Shown in pieces: positions 26,491 to 34,571 of a DNA stretch of 64,000 bases. Source of the DNA: UBA2988 sp965237965 (GTDB taxonomy: Bacteria; Gemmatimonadota; Gemmatimonadetes; Longimicrobiales; Gaopeijiaceae); contig CBDEGT010000003.1 of the NCBI GenBank assembly GCA_965237965.1, positions 992,001 through 1,056,000 of the forward strand. The letters run 5' to 3'. Each line of letters opens with the position of its first letter. Positions within the stretch are counted from its first letter, which is position 1. Under the pieces are notes generated by a model. It saw only the letters and a program-made list of their open reading frames with translations. It had not been told where the DNA came from and searched no databases. A program made the position numbers and the translations under genes.

Positions 26491-27327
26491 CTACGCTCGG
26501 CGCAAGGACGCCGTGGCGCTCACAACCACGAGCAGCAGTCCGCACGCACAAACGATCGCGGCGCCGGTCGGAAGGTCGAGCCAGTACGACGCGGCCAGGC
26601 CGATCAGGCTGGCCGCTGCTGCGACGATCCAACCGACCATGAGCTGCCCGGTCCAGCGCTGCGACAGCTCCACCCCACAGACGGCGGGCACGATCAGGTA
26701 GGCGAAGGTCAGCAACACGCCTGCGATCCGCACGAACGTCACCACCACCACGGCGAAAGCGGCATAGAAGAGGAAGTCCCAAAGCCAGACGCGCACTCCG
26801 TCCGCGAACGCCTTACGTGGGTCCGCTGAGATCAGGGCGAACCGGCGATGGAAGGACGCGTAGAAGGCGCCCAGGACCGCGAAGACCACTGCACGTTGGC
26901 CGACATCGCCCGCGGTCACGTTCAGAATGTCACCGGTGAGCAGGTGCTCGAGCTCCTCCCTGCCACCGGCCACCCGGCTGAGCAGGACGATGACCGCTGC
27001 TGCAGCCACCACGAAGGTGATTCCAATGATTGCCTCCTGCGGTACCGGCCCTTCATCGGCACCACGCGTCCAACTGAAGAGCCCGGCAGCGAGGAACGTG
27101 ATGCCGAGCGAGATCCAGAATGCGATGCGGTCGTGAAAGTCGTAGCCCAGGATGAGGGCGACGACCGTGCCTAGCGTGGCCACTTGCGCGAGCGCCAGGT
27201 CCACGAAGATCACTCCACGCTTTACTACGTGCAGCCCGACGTAGGTGAGCAGGGGCGGCAGGATCAGGCATGCGATGAGCGGCCACATCATGACAACCAA
27301 GATCACCTGCAGATCGACCCCGTTCAT
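26491..27327 (-). CDS. ZnuB-type metal ABC transporter permease
   Basis: 278 residues, about eight membrane helices, ABC-3 family (PF00950). 'RGVIFVDLALAQVATLG' and 'LLTGDILNVTAGD' are the family's conserved parts. ATG 27327 overlaps the stop of the binding-protein gene (ATGA), so they are coupled. It should move Zn2+ or Mn2+ across the inner membrane but needs an ATPase, and no such gene is adjacent. Confidence 0.9.
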   Translation of the reverse strand: MNGVDLQVILVVMMWPLIACLILPPLLTYVGLHVVKRGVIFVDLALAQVATLGTVVALILGYDFHDRIAFWISLGITFLAAGLFSWTRGADEGPVPQEAIIGITFVVAAAAVIVLLSRVAGGREELEHLLTGDILNVTAGDVGQRAVVFAVLGAFYASFHRRFALISADPRKAFADGVRVWLWDFLFYAAFAVVVVTFVRIAGVLLTFAYLIVPAVCGVELSQRWTGQLMVGWIVAAAASLIGLAASYWLDLPTGAAIVCACGLLLVVVSATASLRRA

Positions 27328-28238
27328 GGGGCTGCCTCGAGGGCCGTCGCCAGTGTATCCACGAGGTAGTCCGTGACCTGGAAGTAGCCGTCGACATTCT
27401 CTACAACGCCTGGCTGGTGCGGCATGAGCAGCACGGTAGCGTCGGTTTGCCGAGCGACGGTCTCCGCCGTGCGGCGGTTCTGGAAGGGTTGGACCAGGAT
27501 CACTCGGCCACCGTTCGTTCTCATGCTGCCGATCACCTGGGCGATATGGGCCGGTGAGGGCGCGATCCCTGGCTTCGGCTCGAGCGTTTCGATCATTTCG
27601 AGGCCGTATCGCTCGGCCAGGTACAGGAAGTCGGTGTGGTAGGTCACGATCTTGGCGCCTCGATGAGGCCCCAATCGGGCGTTCCATTCGGCTGTCTTGG
27701 CGTCCAGCTTCGCGTTGAAGCTGGCTAGATTGTTCCGGAACAGGTCGGCCGATTCGGGCGCGACCTGGGTGAAGTGGTCGGCCATCTGCGCGACGACGAT
27801 CCTCACGTTGGCGGGATCCAGCAGAAAGTGCGGATTGCCAAGCCTGTGAACGTCACCCCGCGAGCGATCGAAGGTCACGGGCACCTCGAGCAGGCGGATC
27901 CCCGTCGACGCGGAGATCCGGCCGGGGGCGCCCGCCGCGATCTTCGGGTTGCGCGCGCGCTGTAGGAGCGCTGGCAGCCAGCCGATCTCGAGTTCGGCGC
28001 CGCCGTCGATCAGGACGTCGGCACGGTTGAGCGTGACGATCAGGCTGGGCCTGGCGTCCACGAAGTGTGGATCCTCGGTCGGCTTGGCCATCGCCTGTAC
28101 CCTGATCGCATCGCCACCGATCTCCCTCGCCAGCGCCGCCAGATCCGGGGTGGTTGCAACGACGTTCATCTGTGCGGCGGCTTCGACAGGGGCGAGCAGG
28201 ATCAGAGCGGCGGCCGTGACCAGGGTCGTGAAGTTCAT
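27324..28238 (-). CDS. ZnuA-type metal-binding lipoprotein/periplasmic protein
   Basis: 304 residues. Signal peptide 1-22 ending 'AAAQ', so probably soluble in the periplasm. Cluster A-I fold with metal ligands in 'EDPHFVD' (H58), 'NPHFLLDP', 'TYHTDF' and a C-terminal Asp. It lacks the His-rich loop common in zinc-specific ZnuA, so Mn or Zn cannot be told apart; 'ARPSLIVTLNRADVLI' is typical. Lies between the barrel gene and the permease in the same operon. Confidence 0.9.
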   Translation of the reverse strand: MNFTTLVTAAALILLAPVEAAAQMNVVATTPDLAALAREIGGDAIRVQAMAKPTEDPHFVDARPSLIVTLNRADVLIDGGAELEIGWLPALLQRARNPKIAAGAPGRISASTGIRLLEVPVTFDRSRGDVHRLGNPHFLLDPANVRIVVAQMADHFTQVAPESADLFRNNLASFNAKLDAKTAEWNARLGPHRGAKIVTYHTDFLYLAERYGLEMIETLEPKPGIAPSPAHIAQVIGSMRTNGGRVILVQPFQNRRTAETVARQTDATVLLMPHQPGVVENVDGYFQVTDYLVDTLATALEAAP

Positions 28239-28256
28239 CTCGGATCGTCCTTCGAC

Positions 28257-29606
28257 TCAGAATTGATGGGCCGCGTGCGCGCCGAGCAGGAACTCGGCCT
28301 GCACCCAGAGAGAATGGTCGGTGCCGATACCGTCCCGATGATCGAAGTTGTATTGGAAGCGGAGCTTTGAGTATTCGGTCGGATACCAGGTGAGATTCGG
28401 TGAGATACGCCAGCGGCCTGCGCGCAGGGGCGCGTCGAAAGCGCCTCGGTCACCGCTCGCCGATTCACCACGAAGGCCCGCGACCACCAGTGGCTTGATT
28501 CCCCATAGCAGCTGCGCGTAGAAGCCTCGGTCTCGCAGCGTTTCGGCCGGTAGCGTCCTCGCTGGTTCGTCGGCAGACGTCCGTTCGTCTGCTTCGTACC
28601 GGCGCCAGAGCACCTCGGTCTGGAAGGAGACGAAGGGAAAGCCGCGCTGCGCGGCCACCGGTCGCCATTTCCAGTAGAAGTCCCCGCCGACGATGCGCGT
28701 TCCCGCACCGGGTCCGGAGTTGTTCGGCCCGATCGCGGCCGATGCCCCCATGAGAATGGTTTGGGTGAAGGTTGGCTCGAGCGACGTCGCGATCCGGGGC
28801 ACCCAGACCAGGTCGCCAGCGTCTCGTACGCCCCGATCGTTGGGGACACCCCCGTGCAGCTCCCCCGATTCCTCGGAGCGGAAGCTGGAGGTGGTCCCGC
28901 CTGCGCTGTTGAACACGCCGAGCATTGCTTCCGTATAGAACGCCGTCGGGAGCAGCCACGACAGCCGTGCCCCCTGACTCCGCAACCCCTCTCCGCCGAA
29001 CATCCGGTTCAGGACCAGCGGCTGATCGGCGAAGGCCCATGAGTGCGGGTGTTGCGGGTTCTGGCGTCCGAATTCGGCAAAGAACTGCCCACCCCTGAGC
29101 TGGAGATTGCCCGGCAGCGCGGTCGTGAGGAAGTACATTTCCTCGAGCTCAACGCCGGTCTCCGCCTCGGCGTCCAGCTTGTATACGATGCTCGAGAAGG
29201 CGACGAAATAGGGATCGACCGCGCCGTCGAACACGAGCTCGCCGTTCGGGATACTGAATCCGCGAACGCGCGGATCATGGTCGCCGAGCTGGAGCGATTC
29301 CACGTCCGGCTCGGTGGACCATCCCACATCGGTGAGGCCGACGAAGCTGACGTTCATGTAGGCGCCCGGCGCGCGCGTCTGCGCCGGCGCTGCCTGCTGC
29401 GAGGCGGCCAGGAAGTCGATCCGCTGCTGAAGGCCCGCGATCACCGAGGCCAGCGAGTCCAGCTGCCTACGTGCGGTCGTGTCGGCCGGCTGCTGTGCCC
29501 CTAACTCGAGCGGAAACAAGAGCAGGATCAGCACGAGAACGATCTGAAGCGTCCGCCGCCACGGTTCGGGATCGGCTGTAGCAACGTGAGCGTATAGCAT
29601 CTTCAT
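28257..29606 (-). CDS. Outer-membrane beta-barrel (porin-like) protein
   Basis: About 449 residues from ATG 29606. Hydrophobic signal segment ('IVLVLILLLFPLELGAQQ'), then a short helical coiled segment ('RRQLDSLASVIAGLQQRIDFLAA') and a long strand-rich region with alternating aromatic residues, ending in the Phe-terminal strand '...LGAHAAHQF' expected of outer-membrane barrels. 18 bases upstream of ZnuA, so it likely lets metal through the outer membrane. No TonB box seen; functional assignment is by context. Confidence 0.72.
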   Translation of the reverse strand: MKMLYAHVATADPEPWRRTLQIVLVLILLLFPLELGAQQPADTTARRQLDSLASVIAGLQQRIDFLAASQQAAPAQTRAPGAYMNVSFVGLTDVGWSTEPDVESLQLGDHDPRVRGFSIPNGELVFDGAVDPYFVAFSSIVYKLDAEAETGVELEEMYFLTTALPGNLQLRGGQFFAEFGRQNPQHPHSWAFADQPLVLNRMFGGEGLRSQGARLSWLLPTAFYTEAMLGVFNSAGGTTSSFRSEESGELHGGVPNDRGVRDAGDLVWVPRIATSLEPTFTQTILMGASAAIGPNNSGPGAGTRIVGGDFYWKWRPVAAQRGFPFVSFQTEVLWRRYEADERTSADEPARTLPAETLRDRGFYAQLLWGIKPLVVAGLRGESASGDRGAFDAPLRAGRWRISPNLTWYPTEYSKLRFQYNFDHRDGIGTDHSLWVQAEFLLGAHAAHQF

Positions 29607-29695
29607 CGCCTGGGAGGAGTCCACGGGTGGCATGCCTACCACATCCGGATCGGTGGGAATGCCGTGTCACGAGTGGATGGAAGCGTGCAGCTTCC

Positions 29696-30010
29696 TCAGG
29701 CGTCGGGAGGACCCCGGGGTGGGTTGCCGGCGAGCTCCACCGAGACGGTGGAACGTGCCGTGGCTGGACCCTGGTCCAGGGTCGACGGGGAAACGACTGG
29801 AAGCTGAGGGCGGACGACGTTCGATGTCGCTGCCCGGTTGGCTCCGGTCTGGATGCAGATCGTGTGGTCGTGACCGACCACGCATGTGGCGGCGCTGTGC
29901 TCACTCTCGAGCACGGCGCGCCGCGCACCTTCGCCTCGCTCCAAGCCCGGTAGGAAGAGCGCCTCGGAAAGGAGGAGCGCTCCCAGGAACGGGCTCACCC
30001 ACGCCCGCAT
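29696..30010 (-). CDS. Small secreted Cys/His-motif protein next to metal-uptake genes
   Basis: 104 residues from ATG 30010. N-terminal hydrophobic segment ('WVSPFLGALLLSEALFLPGL') is a signal or anchor; then 'HSAATCVVGHDHTICIQTGAN', where two Cys bracket GHDH, a plausible metal-binding motif; the C-terminal 40 residues are Pro/Ser/Thr-rich. About 90 bases before the barrel gene on the same strand, so it would be the first gene of the metal operon. The family is not recognised; a metal-binding or metal-handing role is inferred. Confidence 0.6.
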   Translation of the reverse strand: MRAWVSPFLGALLLSEALFLPGLERGEGARRAVLESEHSAATCVVGHDHTICIQTGANRAATSNVVRPQLPVVSPSTLDQGPATARSTVSVELAGNPPRGPPDA

Positions 30011-30130
30011 GTGGCGATCGGGTAGGTGCATGGAATCAGAGTGCGTGAAGGGCCACCCCAGGGCAAGCTGCTCCCGGCCGAGCGAGTGCTGCTGATACAC
30101 GTCCGCGCGGCTCGAGTTGCTCCCGGGTGA

Positions 30131-30160
30131 TTGGACGGCGTGGCTTCCGACCCGTATACT
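30131..30160 (+). promoter_or_regulatory. Promoter of the candidate ncRNA
   Basis: TATACT at 30155-30160 is a strong -10 (5 of 6 to TATAAT); TTGGAC at 30131-30136 is a weaker -35, 18 bases upstream. Transcription would start about 30167, right at the base of the RNA's closing stem. Confidence 0.5.
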
Positions 30161-30166
30161 TACTTC

Positions 30167-30317
30167 GCGCTTGGGGGGCTCGTTTATTGAGCCAACACGA
30201 GCGAAGCCGGGACTGAACTCCCGAGGGGGACGTCACGCCTCCGCAGTGAGGAAGACGGAAGCCAAGGGGAGGTCACCAGACGTATCGACCCGGGCTTCAA
30301 TAAAAAAACCCCCCAAG
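30167..30317 (+). ncRNA. Candidate structured RNA, 6S-like
   Basis: About 150 nt with complementary ends: 30170-30178 (cttgggggg) pairs with 30309-30317; after a 4x4 internal loop, 30183-30190 (tttattga) pairs with 30297-30304, and 30191-30193 with 30293-30295. Inner helices: 30230-30234 with 30279-30283, and 30238-30242 with 30268-30272. The 5' strand of the large bubble also holds a small ggga/tccc hairpin. A ~20-bp closing stem, wide bubble and apical stem resemble 6S RNA, which binds sigma70 polymerase. A riboswitch leader for the downstream pterin gene is the alternative. Confidence 0.5.
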
Positions 30318-30323
30318 TGCACC

Positions 30324-30355
30324 GCGGGGCCGGCGTCCTTGGACGCCGGCCCCGC
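30324..30355 (+). terminator. Strong GC hairpin after the candidate ncRNA
   Basis: Perfect 15-bp stem (gcggggccggcgtcc and complement) with a two-base loop. Followed by ctcttgct rather than a clean T-run, so termination would rest on stem strength or Rho. It lies six bases after the RNA's closing stem. Confidence 0.6.
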
Positions 30356-30517
30356 TCTTGCTCCCCCAAGGGACGTCGGAGGTCGCGCTCCGGCGATCGG
30401 CGCGCGTTTCGACGAAACGATCCGGGGGGAGTGTGGGTAGTGGCGCGTGCGGGGCGTCCCGGTCGGCGTGGCTGGGACCCGGTGGTATCTTCCTCGACCC
30501 TACCCCAGGAGATCACG

Positions 30518-30934
30518 ATGCCCGAGGTCAGGGTCACGCGGCGGCTGCATTTCAGCGCCGCGCATCGGCTCTTCCGTCGGGAGTAGTCCGATGCCCACAA
30601 CGCAGACGTGTTCGGCGATTGCTCGAACCCGAACTGGCACGGGCACAACTACGAAATCGAAGTGACGGTGATCGGGCCGGTCGACCCCGAGACCGGCTAC
30701 GTAATGGATCTCAAGGAGCTGCGTGACCTGGTCTGGACACGGGTCGTGGACGACGTGGATCACAAGAACCTCAATCTGGACGTGCCGTGGCTCCGTGACG
30801 TCATCCCGTCCACCGAGAACGTCGTCGTGGCGATCTGGAACCGGCTTGCCGGCGGATTGCCGGACGGCGTACGTCTCGACCGGGTTCTACTTCAGGAAAC
30901 TCCGCGTAACTACGTCGAGTACACGGGGGGCTAG
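30518..30934 (+). pseudogene. 6-pyruvoyl-tetrahydropterin synthase homologue with in-frame amber codon
   Basis: From ATG 30518 the frame reads a full PTPS: 'VTRRLHFSAAHRL' (zinc His16), then TAG at 30584-30586 (codon 23), then 'SDAHNADVFGDCSNPNWHGHNYE' (Cys35, His41, His43), 'DHKNLNLDVPWL' and 'ETPRNYVEYTGG'. Relatives often have Trp before 'SD', so TGG to TAG is the likely event. Restarting at GTG 30608 would lose the first zinc His. So the gene is dead, needs read-through/suppression, or the base is a sequencing error. The frame is otherwise intact, which suggests a recent change. Confidence 0.88.
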
Positions 30935-30950
30935 ATTCACCGGAGGGGGC

Positions 30951-31640
30951 GTGGCAAAACGAGCGGTCAACGCGAGAGACGATGAAGTGCTCGACCTGAG
31001 CGAGGAGGGCGCTGCGCTCATCGAGGACGAAGGGGACGAAGCATCCGCGTCGGTCCCGGATGTAGACCTTGCGGATGTCCCGTTCAGATGTCTGGTAAGC
31101 GAGATGATTCGCCGGCTCGGTGACGATCCATCACGCGACGGGATGCTCAGGACGCCCGAGCGCGTCGAGAAAGCACTCCACTATCTGACCCAAGGATACG
31201 GACGCACCGGGAAAGCCGCCGTGGGGGACGCGCTGTTCACCGAGACGCACCAGAACATGGTGCTGGTGAAGGATATCGAGATGTACTCGCTGTGCGAGCA
31301 CCACCTCCTGCCGTTTTTCGGCAAGGTACACATCGCGTACATACCGGACGGCCAGATCATGGGGCTCTCCAAGACAGCACGTCTGGTCGACGTTTACGCG
31401 CGCCGGTTCCAGATACAGGAGCGGCTCACCGATCAGATTGCGCAGTCCCTGTGGGAAACGATCGAACCGCAGGGGGTGGCAGTGGTGATCGAGGCGTATC
31501 ACCTGTGTATGATGATGCGCGGCGTGCAGAAGCAGAACTCGAAAACTATCACCTCAGCGATGCGTGGCACGTTCCTGAACGATCAACGCACGCGGGACGA
31601 GTTCCTGCGCCTCACGACCTCGGTGCACAAGCCGCTGTGA
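30951..31640 (+). CDS. folE: GTP cyclohydrolase I
   Basis: 229 residues; turns GTP into 7,8-dihydroneopterin triphosphate, the entry to tetrahydrofolate and biopterin. Zinc ligands C115, H118 and C186 ('SLCEHHLLPF', 'HLCMMMRG'), plus 'GLSKTARLVDVYARRFQIQERLT' and the C-terminal 'TSAMRGTF'. The first ~42 residues are acidic and probably disordered. GTG 30951 follows ggaggggg. Seventeen bases after the PTPS homologue, so one operon. Confidence 0.96.
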   Translation: MAKRAVNARDDEVLDLSEEGAALIEDEGDEASASVPDVDLADVPFRCLVSEMIRRLGDDPSRDGMLRTPERVEKALHYLTQGYGRTGKAAVGDALFTETHQNMVLVKDIEMYSLCEHHLLPFFGKVHIAYIPDGQIMGLSKTARLVDVYARRFQIQERLTDQIAQSLWETIEPQGVAVVIEAYHLCMMMRGVQKQNSKTITSAMRGTFLNDQRTRDEFLRLTTSVHKPL

Positions 31641-31671
31641 AAAAAGGGCGGGTCCCCTTGCGCAACCTCGC

Positions 31672-32421
31672 ATGACCGATCGGTCGGTGCCGACCCGGGC
31701 TGGCGCGCACGAGCTGCCACTGGAGGGCCGATCCGCCTTGGTCACCGGAGCGACCCGGGGGCTGGGAGCGGCGGTGGCGAGGCGGTTGGCGCGCGCTGGG
31801 GCCGAGCTTCGCCTGCTCGCACGTAGCGTCGGTGCTTTGGAGGGGATGGCCCGCGAGTTGCGCGCCCATGCATGGCCCGCGGACCTCGAGGACGACGAGG
31901 CGCTCGAGGGCGTGCTTCTGCAGATGGTCGAGGCACTTGGGGAGGCGCCGGATCTGGTGGTGAACGCCGCCGGAGTCTTCGACCTGGCATCCTTCACCGA
32001 GACCCCGGTCGCCATGTTTGATCGCGCGCTGGCCGCCAATCTGCGCGGGCCGTTCCTGGTGATTCGTGCGCTGCTCCCGGCCATGCTCGAGCGCGGCAGC
32101 GGCGTGATCGTGACGATCGGCTCGGTGGCGGGGCACAAGGTGTTTCCCGGTAACGCGGCGTATTCGGCGTCCAAGTTCGGCGTGCGCGGAATGCACGGGG
32201 TCCTCGCCGAGGAGATTCGGGGTACCGGCGTGCGCGCGACGCTGGTGGAGCCTGGGCCCACCGATACTTCGATCTGGGATGCCTACCGTCCCGACGAGCG
32301 TCCCGATCTGCCCGACCGGGCCGCGATGCTGGCGGCTGACGATGTTGCCGAGGCCGTGCTGTTCGCGGTCACCCGGCCGCCCGGGGTCACGCTCCCTCTA
32401 CTCCGCATGCAGCGAGGCTGA
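31672..32421 (+). CDS. SDR oxidoreductase in pterin gene group
   Basis: 249 residues with 'LVTGATRGLGAAVAR' (23-37), 'NAAG' (98-101), catalytic S151, Y164 and K168 ('YSASK'). Classical SDR. Between folE and a second PTPS homologue, it could be a sepiapterin- or dihydromonapterin-type reductase finishing a tetrahydropterin, but SDR sequence alone does not show substrate. ATG 31672, 31 bases after folE. Confidence 0.8.
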   Translation: MTDRSVPTRAGAHELPLEGRSALVTGATRGLGAAVARRLARAGAELRLLARSVGALEGMARELRAHAWPADLEDDEALEGVLLQMVEALGEAPDLVVNAAGVFDLASFTETPVAMFDRALAANLRGPFLVIRALLPAMLERGSGVIVTIGSVAGHKVFPGNAAYSASKFGVRGMHGVLAEEIRGTGVRATLVEPGPTDTSIWDAYRPDERPDLPDRAAMLAADDVAEAVLFAVTRPPGVTLPLLRMQRG

Positions 32422-32429
32422 AGACGGCG

Positions 32430-32846
32430 ATGTACACGGTCAGCGTACAGGCCCACTACGACTCGGCGCACTTCCTTCGGCACTACCAAGGGAAGTGCGA
32501 GCGGCTGCACGGGCACCGCTACGTGGTCGAGACCGCTCTTCAGGCGGAAGCACTCGATGACGCGGGCCTCGCCTTCGACTTCGTCGAGCTGAAGCACGCG
32601 CTGCGCGCGCTCGCGGAGGAGTTGGACCATCGTAACCTCAACGACCTCCCGCAGTTCATGCAGGTCGAGACGAGCGCGGAGAACCAGGCGCGCTGGTTTT
32701 TCGAGCAGCTGCGCGCCCGGCTACCGGAGCCGCATGCAGCCGGGCTCCTCTACGTTCGCGTGTGGGAGACGCCGACGCAGTGGGCTCAGTACGCGCCCGC
32801 CGGCGGCGCGCCGACTCCGGCGCCGCGTACTCCGCCGGTCCCCTGA
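32430..32846 (+). CDS. PTPS/QueD-family protein
   Basis: 138 residues with the zinc and catalytic set of the family: H14 ('DSAHFL'), C23, H27 and H29 ('KCERLHGHRY'), D66-H67 ('LDHRNLND') and the C-terminal 'VWETPTQWAQY'. The CxxxHGH spacing fits QueD (6-carboxy-tetrahydropterin synthase of queuosine/deazapurine synthesis) better than mammalian-type PTPS. Nine bases after the SDR gene. A Pro/Ala-rich tail is unusual but harmless. No queC or queE in the window. Confidence 0.88.
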   Translation: MYTVSVQAHYDSAHFLRHYQGKCERLHGHRYVVETALQAEALDDAGLAFDFVELKHALRALAEELDHRNLNDLPQFMQVETSAENQARWFFEQLRARLPEPHAAGLLYVRVWETPTQWAQYAPAGGAPTPAPRTPPVP

Positions 32847-32853
32847 ACCACGG

Positions 32854-33492
32854 GTGCATCTTCTCCTCACCGACCGACTCACTTGTTCGCGCTGTGGTCC
32901 GGGGTTCGGTCTGATCCTTCGTACCGACCACCTGGTCGACCGGCGCGTGCTCGCGGGGGCCCTCGGCTGCCCGAACTGTCGCGACCGCTTTCCGATAACG
33001 AACGGCTTCGCCGACCTGCGCCCGACGCCTCGCGCGGCGCTCGATTCACCCATCCCGCTCATGGCCCCCGATCCGGCCGACACGGACCGTCTGGCAGCGT
33101 TGCTGGGCGTCACGGAGGGGCCGGGCAACGTCGCGCTGGTAGGCCTGTTGGCCGCGCACGCCGCGCAGCTCGCGGACCGCATACCCGATATCGAAATACT
33201 CGCCGCCGCGGCGGAGCTTCGTGGTGAGCCCGAGCGCGTGGGGGTGAGCAGGATGGTCATCGGCGCCGACCTCCCGTTCCATCCGTCGACTCTGCGTGCC
33301 ATCGCATTTTCCGGTGGGCCGGGCGTCACCCTGCTCGATCGCCCTGCCGAGCTGTCCCGCGCGGTTCCGCGGGGCGGACGGATCGTCGTGGAGGGTCCCG
33401 CACCAGATGCGGCGGAGCGGGTCGCTGCCTTCGGTGCTCGCGTGCTCGCGAGGGACGAGAGCTGGCTCGTGGCCATCCGAGAAACGAGCTAA
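32854..33492 (+). CDS. Hypothetical protein with N-terminal zinc-ribbon (Trm112-like)
   Basis: 212 residues from GTG 32854, seven bases after the QueD-like gene. Two CxxC pairs ('TCSRCGPGF' and 'GCPNCRDRFPITNG') make a Trm112/YbaR-like zinc ribbon; such modules partner with methyltransferases. The remaining 150 residues look like a Rossmann-type fold without an SAM motif ('GNVALVGLL', 'GVTLLDRPAELSRAVPRGGRIVVEGP'). So this may be a degenerate methyltransferase-like protein; function not assigned. Confidence 0.6.
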   Translation: MHLLLTDRLTCSRCGPGFGLILRTDHLVDRRVLAGALGCPNCRDRFPITNGFADLRPTPRAALDSPIPLMAPDPADTDRLAALLGVTEGPGNVALVGLLAAHAAQLADRIPDIEILAAAAELRGEPERVGVSRMVIGADLPFHPSTLRAIAFSGGPGVTLLDRPAELSRAVPRGGRIVVEGPAPDAAERVAAFGARVLARDESWLVAIRETS

Positions 33493-33647
33493 GCTTCTGG
33501 CGTTGCCTGCTTTCCGACCTCCTCGTACGTTCGTAAACGCTCCTGCTCGTGCGTGCGCGGCCACCCGCAGGCAGTAGGAGCCCATGCCCGCCCTAACGCG
33601 CGCTCCGGGGGGGCCCGTCCTTCATCCCGCGCGCGGGGCACGCCCGA

Positions 33648-34100
33648 ATGGCCTGGTGGAATAAGCTGTTCGGCTCTGAGGAATCGAGCCGGGTCGACTA
33701 CTACGACGAGGGCCTCGCCCTCTTGGCCGAGGGTAAGTTTCACGAGGCCCTCACCTCGTTCCGTCTGGCGCTGAAGGAGCAGCCAGGCGACCCGGTGGTC
33801 CTGCAGCAGATCGCGATCGCGTATACGCGCATCGGGATGACCGACGAGGCGGCGAAGACGTACCGGCACGTTCTGGCCAAGGACCCCGAAGCGTCGGGCG
33901 CGCATTACGGCCTCGCTTTCCTTCTTCTCCGCGCTGGCCAGCAAGATGAAGCCGCCCGGCACCTGCGCGCTTTCCTGGACGATCCTCCCCGCGGTGCCGA
34001 CGCAGGGCAGCACGTTTCCCACGCTCGAGCCACGCTCGACCAGCTCGCGCACGGCACTGAGCCGGGTCTGCCGACCGAGAGCAACCATGAGCTCTTCTGA
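33648..34100 (+). CDS. Tetratricopeptide-repeat protein
   Basis: 150 residues, ATG 33648. Three TPR units (about 20-120): 'YDEGLALLAEGKFHEALTSFRLALKEQPGD', 'IAIAYTRIGMTDEAAKTYRHVLAKDPE' and 'YGLAFLLLRAGQQDEAARHLRAFLDD'. Cytosolic scaffold by family. The last 14 bases overlap the OsmC gene start, so they are coupled. Confidence 0.82.
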   Translation: MAWWNKLFGSEESSRVDYYDEGLALLAEGKFHEALTSFRLALKEQPGDPVVLQQIAIAYTRIGMTDEAAKTYRHVLAKDPEASGAHYGLAFLLLRAGQQDEAARHLRAFLDDPPRGADAGQHVSHARATLDQLAHGTEPGLPTESNHELF

Positions 34101-34545
34101 AGCCGACGCGGCGCCGGCCGCAGCTGCGCCCAAGCCACTGGTCAAGCGCGTTACTCTCGACTGGAGCGGCGAAGGGCTGCGCTTCGACGGCGGGCCGGAG
34201 GGGGTCCCGCCCTCCGTGGTGGATGGGCGAAGCCACACGGGGCCCTCACCCACGGATCATTTGCTTCTGGCGTTCGCCGGTTGCATGGGATCCGACGTGC
34301 TCGACATCCTCGGGAAATCGCGGGTGAATGTCGAGAGGATGAACGTGGAGGTGGTGGGAAACCGTGCTCCCGATCCACCCCGTCGGTTCCTGTCGATCTC
34401 GATGGTCTTCGGACTGTCGGGACCGAACTCCGCGGATCGGCCCAAGGTCGAGCGCGCGGTGAACCTGTCACGCGAGACCTACTGCAGCGTGCTGCACACG
34501 CTCCGCCCGGATCTGGATCTGACGTTCGAGATCCGGTTGGACTGA
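34087..34545 (+). CDS. OsmC-family protein
   Basis: 152 residues. 'GPSPTDHLLLAFAGCMGSDVLDIL' carries the family's first conserved Cys and 'SRETYCSVLHTLRPD' the second; these are the peroxidatic and resolving Cys of OsmC/Ohr hydroperoxide reductases. The arrangement is nearer to the OsmC/YhfA subgroup than to Ohr. Detoxifies organic peroxides by inference. Overlaps the TPR gene and lies 26 bases before an acyl-CoA synthetase. Confidence 0.85.
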   Translation: MSSSEADAAPAAAAPKPLVKRVTLDWSGEGLRFDGGPEGVPPSVVDGRSHTGPSPTDHLLLAFAGCMGSDVLDILGKSRVNVERMNVEVVGNRAPDPPRRFLSISMVFGLSGPNSADRPKVERAVNLSRETYCSVLHTLRPDLDLTFEIRLD

Positions 34546-34571
34546 GCGCAGCGCGTCTCGGCCACATCCCC

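Noticed and set aside
30167..30317. Cobalamin riboswitch, 4.5S/SRP RNA or RNase P RNA
   Set aside because: Short matches such as 'ggaagccaagg' are tempting, but the B12-box, the SRP apical tetraloop motif and the RNase P conserved cores are not present in order.
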